A stretch of DNA of 7,425 nt from Bacteroidota bacterium (lineage in GTDB: Bacteria > Bacteroidota > Bacteroidia > Bacteroidales > VadinHA17), in NCBI GenBank assembly GCA_030642585.1, contig DAOWNN010000109.1, positions 1 through 7,425 of the forward strand. Reading direction: 5' to 3'. The position numbers were made by a program, and so were the translations under genes. Below, piece after piece: positions 1-5,938 of the stretch. The notes under the pieces were generated by a model. It made no database searches and was not told the origin of the DNA. It saw only the letters and a list, made by a program, of their open reading frames with translations. Positions within the stretch are counted from its first letter, which is position 1. Every line of letters begins with the position of its first letter.

Positions 1-7
1 AAAGACT

Positions 8-80
8 TGTCATTGCGAGTAAAGCATTGTTGATAAGCTATAATATAGTTCTGTCATTGCGAGCGAAGCGAAGCAATCTG
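8..80. repeat. Two copies of a dispersed GTCATTGCGAG-type palindromic repeat (one truncated)
   Basis: A full copy lies at 52-80; it starts TGTCATTGCGAG and ends GAAGCAATCTG, and its ATTGC/GCAAT ends (5 bp) can pair. A truncated copy with the same 12 starting bases lies at 8-19, 44 bp upstream. I recognise this sequence type as a REP-like element dispersed in intergenic DNA of many bacteria; that is recall, not a search. A run of 11 T follows at 111-121. It has no GC-rich stem before it, so it is not called a terminator for plus-strand transcription. Confidence 0.6.
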
Positions 81-144
81 CATAACTTGTTTACAATATA
101 TAGCGAACAGTTTTTTTTTTTGATTACTCACCTATTTAACTTCG

Positions 145-450
145 CTACTTTTCCTTTTTTACCACAACAAAAATATCCTCATTATCGCGTTTCATGAGAT
201 ATTGTTCACGTGCAAATTTCTCCAGATTGGCATTGTCGGTTTTCAGCTCCTTGAGTCTTAATGAGTCCTGTACGGTTTTCTCAAGGTAATACTCCCTGTC
301 ACTTTTCAACTGGTTGAGATTTCGTATATCCTTGATACGGTCCAATAGATTATTACTATCGAACAGAGATATCCAAACCACAAAAATAGCTATGGTAAGA
401 AGAAATTTGTTTCTGAAGAAACTCACTATTTTTCGCAATATCGAAATCAT
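145..450 (-). CDS. Septum formation initiator family protein (FtsB/DivIC-like)
   Basis: A 101-residue bitopic membrane protein. A short basic N-terminus (residues 1-14) is followed by one transmembrane segment at about 15-30, a coiled coil at about 34-75 rich in Leu, Lys, Asp and Glu, and a C-terminal block at 78-97 (EKFAREQYLMKRDNEDIFVV) that matches the conserved end of the FtsB/DivIC family. Members of this family form a small periplasmic coiled-coil complex with FtsL and FtsQ/DivIB that helps activate septal peptidoglycan synthesis. Length is typical. The stop is TAG and the start is the only plausible ATG before the membrane segment. No Shine-Dalgarno sequence is visible, as is usual in Bacteroidota. 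It lies 220 bp downstream of pruA on the same strand, with a hairpin repeat between them, so it probably has its own promoter. FtsB and DivIC cannot be told apart from sequence alone, so no symbol is given. Confidence 0.85.
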   Translation of the reverse strand: MISILRKIVSFFRNKFLLTIAIFVVWISLFDSNNLLDRIKDIRNLNQLKSDREYYLEKTVQDSLRLKELKTDNANLEKFAREQYLMKRDNEDIFVVVKKEK

Positions 451-458
451 AAGCAGAT

Positions 459-466
459 CAAAGTTA
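459..466 (-). promoter_or_regulatory. Candidate -7 box of the division-protein gene
   Basis: The minus strand reads TAACTTTG, an exact match to the Bacteroidota -7 consensus TAnnTTTG, ending 8 nt before the ATG at 450. If used, the transcript would be nearly leaderless. No clear TTTG or TTG -33 box lies 19-21 bp upstream, so support is a single 8-bp match in A+T-rich DNA. Confidence 0.3.
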
Positions 467-575
467 TAACTAATCCGGACAATTACTCACTTTAACCTTG
501 AGATTACTACGCTTAATTTACTCCCTCCGGTTGCTGTCATTCAATGTCACTCACTCTCCGCCATCGTTCCAAGCT

Positions 576-626
576 TGCCTGCTACGCCTTCCTGTGGCCG
601 CTTCGGCAGAGCAAGGCCGGCAGGCA
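576..626. repeat. Large imperfect hairpin / REP-like palindromic element
   Basis: The outer arms TGCCTGC (576-582) and GCAGGCA (620-626) pair perfectly. Inside them GCCTT (586-590) pairs with AAGGC (613-617), CTG (592-594) with CAG (607-609), and GCC (597-599) with GGC (605-607). The element is GC-rich against A+T-rich surroundings and resembles the TGCCTG...CAGGCA dispersed palindromes I associate with Bacteroidota spacers. It sits in the 220-bp gap between pruA and the division gene. No U-tract follows it in the direction of pruA transcription, so a classical intrinsic terminator is not supported, although the stem could still protect mRNA ends. Confidence 0.6.
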
Positions 627-630
627 TAGA

Positions 631-665
631 AACTTTAATCTTTATACTTTAATCTTTTATCTTTT
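631..665. repeat. 7-bp periodic A+T tract (5 units) next to the pruA stop
   Basis: On the plus strand the 35 bases split exactly into AACTTTA, ATCTTTA, TACTTTA, ATCTTTT and ATCTTTT. Read on the minus strand, as pruA is transcribed, the units are AAAAGAT-like. The tract ends 5 bp from the pruA stop codon at 671-673. Its 7-bp phase matches the longer tract between nqrA and nqrB. Confidence 0.6.
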
Positions 666-670
666 CCTGC

Positions 671-2299
671 TTATTCTTCCAGGAACGGATACCTGTAATC
701 TTCCGGTGTGAGGAAGGTTTCCTTTATTGTTCTTGGAGATATCCAGCGATAAAGGTTGAGGGCTGATCCGGCCTTATCGTTTGTGCCTGAAGCTCTGGAT
801 CCTCCAAAAGGCTGATGACCTACCACTGCACCTGTTGGCTTGTCGTTAATATAGAAATTCCCGGCTGCATTAGACAATTTATCACTCGCAAGCTCAATTA
901 CTTCCCGTGATTTTGCGAATATTGATCCGGTCAGCGCATAAGGAGAAGTCTTATCAAGCAAGTCCAGGGTTTCTTCAAATTTATCAGGGGAGTATATATA
1001 GATAGTCAACACCGGACCAAACAATTCTTCCACCATGGTCACATATTTGGGATCTTTTGCCAGGATTATCGTTGGTTCAATAAAGTATCCTTTTGTTTTG
1101 TCATAAGCACCACCATAGATGATCTCTGCATCTTTATCTTTTTTTGCATTGTCGATATAAGTGGCAAGTTTATCAAATGTGGCTTCATCAATTACTGCAT
1201 TTACAAAATTTGAGAAGTCTTCGACTCCTCCCATTTTGATGCTTTTTAATTGCTCACCCATAATTTTATTGATCTCAGGCCATAAAGTATCAGGGATATA
1301 TGCCCTTGATGCAGCAGAACATTTCTGACCCTGGTATTCAAAAGCACCACGTGTTAAGGCTGTAGCTACCTGGGCAGGATTGGAAGATTCATGCACCATA
1401 ACAAAGTCTTTTCCTCCTGTTTCACCAACGATCCTCGGATAAGTTTTGAACCTGGAAATATTATTTCCTATCTCTTTCCAGATTGACTGGAAGACTTCTG
1501 TAGACCCGGTATAATGTATTCCTGCAAAATCGGGATGGGAGAATATCTCCTTACCGGCAACGGGACCAGAAACATACATCAGGTTGATTACGCCATCCGG
1601 GAGACCAGCTTCTATAAAGATCTCCATCAGGATACTGGCTGAATATACCTGTGTGTTGGAAGGTTTCCAGACCACGGTATTTCCCATCATTGCAGGGGCA
1701 GTGGGAAGATTGGCTGCAATGGAGGTGAAGTTAAAAGGAGTAAGTGCGAATACAAACCCTTCCAGCGGGCGTTGCTCCAGCCGATTCCATACATGTTCGG
1801 ATGATCTTGGCTGCTGGGCATGAATTTCTGACATGAACTGAACGTTATACCTCCAAAAATCAATGGTTTCACAAGCTGCATCAATTTCCGACTGAAATGC
1901 ATTTTTGGATTGGGCCAGCATGGTGGCGGCATTCATCCTGTCCCGGTACGGTCCGGCCAGTAGTGAGGCCGCTTTTTGAAATATTGCAGCTTTGGCCTTC
2001 CATGGCATTTTTACCCAATCTGCCTTGGCATTCAGGGCTGCTTCAATGGCCATTTTAACATGACTGGCATCCCCTTTATGGTATCTTCCCAGGCAGTGTT
2101 TCAAATCGTGAGGAGGATGTATTTCAACCAGGTTTCCTGATTTCACTTCTTTACCGTTAATATACATTGGAATTTCTATTTCACGGGATCGTGCTTTTTC
2201 AATTGCTTTTTGAAGCAATTCTCTTTCTTTGGTGCCAGGGGCATAAGAATTAATGGGCTCATTCTCAGCTTTGGGGACTTGATAAAGGTTTTCAATCAT
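671..2299 (-). CDS. pruA: 1-pyrroline-5-carboxylate dehydrogenase (L-glutamate gamma-semialdehyde dehydrogenase)
   Basis: A 542-residue cytosolic aldehyde dehydrogenase that oxidises glutamate semialdehyde to glutamate with NAD+, the second step of proline degradation. Visible family marks are TPFNF (187-191) with the oxyanion-hole Asn190, the NAD-binding WKPSN (211-215), HYTGSTEVF (262-270) in the cofactor site, VGETGGKD (291-298) with general-base Glu293, GQKCSA (324-329) with catalytic Cys327, EELFGPV (424-430), and the C-terminal block HQPFGGSRASGTNDKAG (495-511) typical of P5C dehydrogenases. Length fits the stand-alone enzyme (about 540 residues), not the large PutA fusion; there is no proline dehydrogenase domain and none elsewhere in the window. 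The ATG at 2297-2299 gives the expected N-terminus. All motifs are intact, with no frameshift. It appears monocistronic: the flanking gaps are 220 and 445 bp. Confidence 0.96.
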   Translation of the reverse strand: MIENLYQVPKAENEPINSYAPGTKERELLQKAIEKARSREIEIPMYINGKEVKSGNLVEIHPPHDLKHCLGRYHKGDASHVKMAIEAALNAKADWVKMPWKAKAAIFQKAASLLAGPYRDRMNAATMLAQSKNAFQSEIDAACETIDFWRYNVQFMSEIHAQQPRSSEHVWNRLEQRPLEGFVFALTPFNFTSIAANLPTAPAMMGNTVVWKPSNTQVYSASILMEIFIEAGLPDGVINLMYVSGPVAGKEIFSHPDFAGIHYTGSTEVFQSIWKEIGNNISRFKTYPRIVGETGGKDFVMVHESSNPAQVATALTRGAFEYQGQKCSAASRAYIPDTLWPEINKIMGEQLKSIKMGGVEDFSNFVNAVIDEATFDKLATYIDNAKKDKDAEIIYGGAYDKTKGYFIEPTIILAKDPKYVTMVEELFGPVLTIYIYSPDKFEETLDLLDKTSPYALTGSIFAKSREVIELASDKLSNAAGNFYINDKPTGAVVGHQPFGGSRASGTNDKAGSALNLYRWISPRTIKETFLTPEDYRYPFLEE

Positions 2300-2346
2300 G
2301 ATGTTTGAACTTAAAATTATTTAGTTTTTTGTTTGTTTTCAATCCT

Positions 2347-2354
2347 CAAAATTA
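2347..2354 (-). promoter_or_regulatory. Candidate pruA -7 box
   Basis: The minus strand reads TAATTTTG, an exact TAnnTTTG match, which would give a 5' leader of roughly 40 nt before the pruA ATG. A second, 7-of-8 match (TAATTTTA) lies closer to the start. No TTG-type -33 box is seen 19-21 bp upstream, so the call is tentative. Confidence 0.3.
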
Positions 2355-2507
2355 ATTACCTGATATTAGAAATAATATGAGTTTTTTCATGATTTTGTGG
2401 AGCAACCACCTCCCACTGGCGAATTTATACTCTTTGTTCCCTGATAATGTAATAAGTAAGAAAAACAAATCTGCTTTCTCAAATTGCTTAATTAATTCAC
2501 CAGCGTA

Positions 2508-2526
2508 CTCCTCCTTGAAGGAGGAG
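2508..2526. repeat. Perfect inverted repeat 1, 9-bp arms
   Basis: CTCCTCCTT (2508-2516) and AAGGAGGAG (2518-2526) are exact reverse complements around one G. In RNA it would fold as a 7-bp stem with a 5-nt loop. It shares its CTCCTT/AAGGAG core with inverted repeat 3, so the two are probably copies or fragments of the same element. Confidence 0.75.
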
Positions 2527-2536
2527 AAACTAATAA

Positions 2537-2556
2537 TTTATTAAATGTTTAATAAA
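2537..2556. repeat. Perfect inverted repeat 2, 9-bp A+T arms
   Basis: TTTATTAAA (2537-2545) and TTTAATAAA (2548-2556) are exact reverse complements around a TG centre. Unlike its neighbours it is pure A+T. Its centre lies midway between those of the two G+C-rich repeats. Confidence 0.65.
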
Positions 2557-2563
2557 ACCTAAA

Positions 2564-2617
2564 TTCCCCTCCTTGGAAAAGGAGGGGTGGCTTGAGCTTG
2601 CGAATGCCGGGGTGGTT
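2564..2617. repeat. Dispersed CCCCTCCTT...AAGGAGGGGTGG element (inverted repeat 3)
   Basis: CCCCTCCTT (2566-2574) and AAGGAGGGG (2579-2587) form a perfect 9-bp stem with a GGAA loop. They are followed by TGG, a 16-base linker and CCGGGGTGG (2608-2616). The order of CCTCCTT hairpin, then GGGGTGG, linker and CGGGGTGG matches a dispersed intergenic repeat I recall from many Bacteroidota genomes; no search was run. It could be a small non-autonomous mobile element or a REP-like sequence. Confidence 0.65.
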
Positions 2618-2685
2618 TGATTCAATTCCTCCCAATGCAATAACTGTGAAGTTATGAGAAGAAGCCGCGAACCTTATAATTTACA

Positions 2686-2745
2686 AGTACCCAACACCCA
2701 GAATCCTGAACATTCTTGAACCCGAAACCCAAAACAGTCTTGAAC
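2686..2745. repeat. Low-complexity AACCC-type degenerate tract
   Basis: The plus strand carries recurring (G/A)AAC and ACCC words: CCAAC, ACCCA, CTTGAAC (2715-2721), CCGAAAC, CCAAAAC and a second CTTGAAC (2739-2745). Spacings are mostly 7 and 10 bp. The last unit reaches the plug gene's stop codon. It is clearly non-random but too degenerate for a fixed unit. Confidence 0.4.
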
Positions 2746-4121
2746 TATCTTGTCTTATGTACACTATTCACCATAACCGATCCCAAAAGCCGGTCGTAAC
2801 GTGATCCGGGAGCCATATGGTAGACAAATACAAGGTAATCATTTTCGGTTTCGTAATGACTTCCCTCAAAAACTGTATTGTTGGCATAGAAACTACCTTT
2901 TTCACATCTTACGTACTCATAATTATAATATCCCTGCTTGAGTATCAATGAGGTCTCATATGAGGTGGTCTCATAATTAAAGATCATACGATTGTTTTCA
3001 TTGCAGGTCCAGTCAGATAGAGCCCCAAATACATAAACATCACCAATCCCTTCAGGAAAGCCGGTTTTGAGTGTGAAATACACCCTCATATAATCTGATT
3101 CAATATCACTGTCTCTGCCTTCCTGAATTTTTATGTAAAATTTCCCGTTTACATCCTGTTCATAGAAATAAGCTCTGTTTGTTTTTGGTTTGGATGAAAA
3201 AAGAGCAACATGATGCATGGACTCCCTGAAATCTATAAACTGTACAAACTCTGTTTGGTATCTCAGGCTTTTTGCATCAAAATAACGGTATTCTGATCCA
3301 CCAAAGAAGATATTTTTCCTGTCAAAGTCATATACTATCTCCCGGTTTCGCACAAACGATGGCTTAGTAAATTCAACTGCATTGTCCCATCTGCCATTCT
3401 GACTAATCACAACCTTCACCTCGCTAAATGGATTTGCAATCTCATACATTGAATAATTTACCGAAATACTGATCTCCTGTCCTGATTCCCATAACTGGGT
3501 AATGGTAGGTCGTTTCAATTGAGCTTTTATGTTCACCAGGTTTTCTGTAACCATAAACCTTCGGGTAAGCAGTGGTTCTTCTTTATTGTAATTCTTATAG
3601 ACCAGCAAAATATAATTTCCGGATATCCTGAAATTTATATCCTCATTCGGGAAAGTCAACTTATAATGAATGTATTTAACAGTGGTATTAAACGAATACT
3701 GGTAATTTGTTAATTGATTTTCAGGAAAACCTTCAAGATAATCTGTTTCCATCAAATCTGAGGGATTCCAGTCTGAATTGCAATGAATAAATGTATAATA
3801 GTAATTTCCAATATCATCTGTGAGATCATCAAAACTCAGCATCAATTTCTCCTGGGAGTTCAATTTGAGTATGGGGTAAGAAATCTCCCAGGCTTCTTTA
3901 TGAAGCTGTACGGTTTTTATGCCTGGAGAAAATATATGGTTAGTATGAAGGAGTGAATCTCCGGGTAACCGCACTACCTGCGCCCTGACCAAAGTTCCTG
4001 GTACCATCAGGATTGAGGTAAATAGAAATAGTGCCACAAACGAACAATTTCTGGTTTTGGTTCTTGATCCAGTCTTTCTTCGCGGTTCTTTGCGTTTGCT
4101 TTGCGGTTCTTTGCGTAACAT
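2745..4121 (-). CDS. Type IX secretion system plug protein (DUF5103 family)
   Basis: A 458-residue secreted protein of the DUF5103 family. Family members were identified as the Plug that occupies the periplasmic side of the SprA translocon of the T9SS, closing the channel when no PorV-bound substrate is present. The signal peptide has an unusually long basic n-region (1-25), a hydrophobic core (27-45) and a likely signal peptidase I site after VRA47. Family marks include GNYYYTFIHCNSDW (105-118), DYLEGFPE (127-134), a CBM48/E-set-like strand region with VFGALSDW (364-371) and GYYNYEYV (397-404), and the C-terminal FEGSHYETENDYLVFVYH (418-435) and SRYDRLLG (440-447). The ATG at 4121 is fixed by an in-frame TAA two codons upstream, and no other Met precedes the hydrophobic core. 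The gene stands alone, divergent from nqrA. The family call is firm; the exact role in this organism is inferred. Confidence 0.88.
   Translation of the reverse strand: MLRKEPQSKRKEPRRKTGSRTKTRNCSFVALFLFTSILMVPGTLVRAQVVRLPGDSLLHTNHIFSPGIKTVQLHKEAWEISYPILKLNSQEKLMLSFDDLTDDIGNYYYTFIHCNSDWNPSDLMETDYLEGFPENQLTNYQYSFNTTVKYIHYKLTFPNEDINFRISGNYILLVYKNYNKEEPLLTRRFMVTENLVNIKAQLKRPTITQLWESGQEISISVNYSMYEIANPFSEVKVVISQNGRWDNAVEFTKPSFVRNREIVYDFDRKNIFFGGSEYRYFDAKSLRYQTEFVQFIDFRESMHHVALFSSKPKTNRAYFYEQDVNGKFYIKIQEGRDSDIESDYMRVYFTLKTGFPEGIGDVYVFGALSDWTCNENNRMIFNYETTSYETSLILKQGYYNYEYVRCEKGSFYANNTVFEGSHYETENDYLVFVYHMAPGSRYDRLLGSVMVNSVHKTR
4074..4115 (-). repeat. CGCAAAG-type tandem repeat inside the 5' end of the plug gene
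   Basis: On the minus strand 42 bases split into CGCAAAGAAC, CGCAAAGCAAA, CGCAAAGAAC and CGCGAAGAAAG, four units of 10-11 bp. They encode residues 3-16 of the plug protein (RKEPQSKRKEPRRK), the basic n-region of its signal peptide. CGCAAAG tandem repeats are, to my recollection, common in Bacteroidota spacers, so this looks like an intergenic repeat captured into the reading frame. Confidence 0.7.
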
Positions 4122-4390
4122 TCCTTAGTTTTTAGATTTTCACTTTTACCTTTCCTGGTGATCGGTATGGTTTCTTTCATCCTGCCGAAGATGAATGTCA
4201 GAACCTTTGACCTGACAGGCTTCCTTAAGGCTTTTTACTTTTTGACCTTAGCCCCCTGGACTCTTAGATATTATTCTATCCACATGTATTTATAATCAGA
4301 CTAAAATAGAATAAGTAATATGTGTTAAACAACATGAGCTTCAATATTATCTATTTCTATTCATATTATCAAATTTGTATTAATAACTAA

Positions 4391-4406
4391 CGTGAATTAA
4401 TTCACA
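4391..4406. promoter_or_regulatory. CRP/FNR-family-like operator palindrome upstream of nqrA
   Basis: GTGAATTAATTCAC (4392-4405) is a perfect 14-bp palindrome. With flanks it reads C-GTGA-N6-TCAC-A, which matches the TGTGA-N6-TCACA consensus of CRP-type regulators in 9 of 10 defined positions. Its centre (4398.5) lies about 39 bp before the candidate nqrA -7 box, so roughly 50 bp upstream of the predicted transcription start. That is within the range used by activators of this family. Identity of the regulator is inference; no regulator gene is in the window. Confidence 0.5.
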
Positions 4407-4436
4407 ATTAGCATAGACTTTAAAATAAAAAATATA

Positions 4437-4444
4437 TATTTTTG
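4437..4444 (+). promoter_or_regulatory. Candidate nqrA -7 box
   Basis: TATTTTTG exactly matches TAnnTTTG and lies 29 bp before the nqrA ATG, giving a predicted leader of about 20-25 nt. No TTG -33 box is present at 19-21 bp, which would fit an activator-dependent promoter using the palindrome upstream. Confidence 0.4.
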
Positions 4445-4473
4445 AATAGTTAAATAAAAAAACCTACGAATAC

Positions 4474-5820
4474 ATGCTTGTCAAAATAAATAAGGGATTG
4501 GATATCAGGTTGAAAGGAAAACCTGTACTCCAGCTTGAAACTCTTAACAACTCGGGTTTGTATGCAATCAAGCCCACCGACTTTCCGGGCCTTACTCCTA
4601 AGCTGGCTGTAAAGGTGGATGATGAAGTAAAAGCAGGCTCAGCTCTTTTCTACAATAAGAACTTACCTGAGTTAAAGTTCACTTCTCCGGTGAGTGGCAA
4701 AGTTGTTGCTATAAATCGTGGCGAAAGGAGAAGAATACTTGAAATTGTTGTGGAATCTGACGGGAAAATGGAGTCTCTTGGTTTTAGAAATGGAGATCCA
4801 AAGAGTTTAAGCCGGGATGAGATTAAAGAAACTCTTTTAAGCAGTGGCCTGTGGCCATTTATTAAACAGCGCCCCTTTAATATTATTGCCAATCCTGAAG
4901 AATCTCCCAGGGCAATATTTCTTTCTGCATTTGATTCTGCACCCCTTGCTCCTGATAATGAATTCATTTTAAAGGATAATAAGGCTGCCTTACAAACAGG
5001 AATAGATGCTTTAGGTATGTTAACTGATGGTAAAGTCCATGTTGGTGTCAGGAAAGGAACCATTCAGGAAAGTATTTTCACCACAATCAATGGAATAGAA
5101 ATTAATGAATTTCAGGGGCCACATCCTGCCGGAACTGTGGGAGTGCAAATACATCACATTGCTCCAATTAACAAAGCTGACATTGTATGGGTTATTCAGG
5201 CACAGGATATTCTGTCAATAGGAAGCTTATTTGAAAAGGGCATTCTGGATGCGGAAAGAATTGTAAGCCTTGCAGGATCTGAGGTGAAAGAACCCAAATA
5301 TTATAAGACAATTCTTGGTGCTTCAATACGGAATATGGTGGATGGAAATGTGAACGACGGAAATTTGAGGTTTATCAGCGGGAATGTACTGACCGGTGAA
5401 AAGATCAGCAGGGAAGGCTTTACCGGATACTACGACAACCAGGTGACTGTTATTCCCGAAGGAGATCACCATGAAATGTTTGGATGGATAATGCCAAGAT
5501 TGAAGAAATTCAGTACATCTATGTCTTATTTTTCATGGATGATGCCAAAGAAGGAGTTTGAGAGTGACACAAACCTGAATGGTGGACAAAGGGCTTTTGT
5601 TGTTTCGGGACAATACGAAAAAGTTCTGCCAATGGATATTTATCCGGTTGAATTACTGAAGGCTGTTATTATTGGCGATATTGATAAAATGGAGAATCTC
5701 GGTATTTATGAGGTTGCGGAGGAAGATCTGGCTCTTTGTGAATTTGTATGTACATCAAAAACAGAGGTTCAGTCAATACTTCGCGACGGATTTGATATGA
5801 TGATCAAAGAACTGGGTTAA
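4474..5820 (+). CDS. nqrA: Na+-translocating NADH:quinone reductase subunit A
   Basis: A 448-residue peripheral subunit of the Na+-NQR complex, which passes electrons from NADH to quinone while pumping Na+ out of the cell; NqrA sits on the cytoplasmic side and has been implicated in quinone binding. The N-terminus KINKGLDIRLKG is the family start. A lipoyl-like barrel-sandwich region spans about 46-88 (DDEVKAGSALFYNK...SPVSGKVVAI). Other conserved blocks are GPHPAGTVGVQIHHIAPI (215-232), ISGNVLTG (301-308), EGDHHEMFGW (329-338) and the C-terminal RAFVVSGQYEKVLPMDIYPV (373-392), with ALCEFVCTSKTE (420-431). Length is typical and no motif is broken. The ATG at 4474 gives the family N-terminus; upstream is A-rich without a Shine-Dalgarno sequence. 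First gene of the nqr operon, 118 bp ahead of nqrB. Confidence 0.97.
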   Translation: MLVKINKGLDIRLKGKPVLQLETLNNSGLYAIKPTDFPGLTPKLAVKVDDEVKAGSALFYNKNLPELKFTSPVSGKVVAINRGERRRILEIVVESDGKMESLGFRNGDPKSLSRDEIKETLLSSGLWPFIKQRPFNIIANPEESPRAIFLSAFDSAPLAPDNEFILKDNKAALQTGIDALGMLTDGKVHVGVRKGTIQESIFTTINGIEINEFQGPHPAGTVGVQIHHIAPINKADIVWVIQAQDILSIGSLFEKGILDAERIVSLAGSEVKEPKYYKTILGASIRNMVDGNVNDGNLRFISGNVLTGEKISREGFTGYYDNQVTVIPEGDHHEMFGWIMPRLKKFSTSMSYFSWMMPKKEFESDTNLNGGQRAFVVSGQYEKVLPMDIYPVELLKAVIIGDIDKMENLGIYEVAEEDLALCEFVCTSKTEVQSILRDGFDMMIKELG

Positions 5821-5821
5821 T

Positions 5822-5938
5822 TAGGCTTAAGTTTTGAGTGTTAAATGTTAAGTTATAAGAAACAAGTGAAAAAAAACAACTCAAAATTTAAAACTGAAAA
5901 CTGAAAATTTGGAATTTAAAACTTAAAACTAAAATAAG
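5822..5938 (+). repeat. 7-bp phased degenerate repeat filling the nqrA-nqrB spacer
   Basis: The whole gap divides into 16 consecutive heptamers plus 5 bases. In this phase position 2 is A in all 16, and 14 begin AA. Examples are AAGTTTT (5829), AAATGTT (5843), AAGTTAT (5850), AAGTGAA (5864), AACTCAA (5878), two adjacent AACTGAA (5892, 5899), AATTTAA (5885 and 5913), AACTTAA (5920) and AACTAAA (5927). TTTTGAGT (5832-5839) and ACTCAAAA (5879-5886) also form an 8-bp inverted repeat. The tract abuts the GTG start of nqrB and shows no promoter or terminator. Confidence 0.6.

Larger units (their letters stand above)
2300..2744. other. 445-bp non-coding spacer between the plug gene and pruA
   Basis: No gene is supported here. 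From pruA outward it holds a possible pruA promoter (2347-2354), about 100 bp without recognised structure, three perfect 9-bp-arm inverted repeats (2508-2587), the tail of a dispersed GGGGTGG element (to about 2617), a small hairpin ATAACT/AGTTAT (2640-2655), and a low-complexity AACCC-type tract running into the plug gene's stop codon. Both flanking genes are on the minus strand, so the inverted repeats lie downstream of the plug gene and upstream of pruA. None of them has a following U-run in that direction. Confidence 0.7.
4122..4473. other. 352-bp divergent regulatory region between plug gene and nqrA
   Basis: No gene is supported. The nqrA side is very A+T-rich and holds the 14-bp palindrome and a candidate -7 box. 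The plug side holds two weak hairpins, TTCATC/GATGAA (4176-4195) and GTCAG/CTGAC (4197-4216). In the middle, TTATTCTAT (4271-4279) and ATAGAATAA (4306-4314) form a perfect 9-bp inverted repeat with a 26-nt gap. A possible minus-strand promoter for the plug gene is TATTTTAG (4301-4308, 7 of 8 to the -7 consensus) with GTTG 21 bp upstream (4330-4333). That would leave a leader of about 170 nt, so I rate it weak. Confidence 0.6.

Noticed and set aside
101..147. Run of 11 T (111-121) enclosed by TAGCGAA (101-107) and TTCGCTA (141-147), considered as a terminator of the division gene.
   Set aside because: The T-run lies in the loop and is an A-run on the strand transcribed from that gene, so the layout is wrong for an intrinsic terminator.
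1584..1932. Open frames of about 80 residues on both strands within pruA.
   Set aside because: They lie wholly inside a well-conserved dehydrogenase gene in other frames and their translations show no family features.
2352..2390. A 12-codon minus-strand frame encoding MKKLILFLISGN, resembling the start of a signal peptide upstream of pruA.
   Set aside because: It stops after 12 residues, no continuation is seen in another frame, and A+T-rich DNA readily gives such peptides. It could be a relic but nothing supports a gene.
2508..2587. The three inverted repeats as intrinsic terminators of the plug gene.
   Set aside because: No U-tract follows any stem in the minus-strand direction, and they lie about 160-240 bp beyond the stop.
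3519..3713. A 64-residue plus-strand frame inside the plug gene.
   Set aside because: Antisense to conserved plug-protein codons with no start context or family resemblance.
4650..5063. A 137-residue minus-strand frame antisense to nqrA.
   Set aside because: Fully antisense to conserved nqrA codons, with no recognisable domain; a shadow of the real gene.
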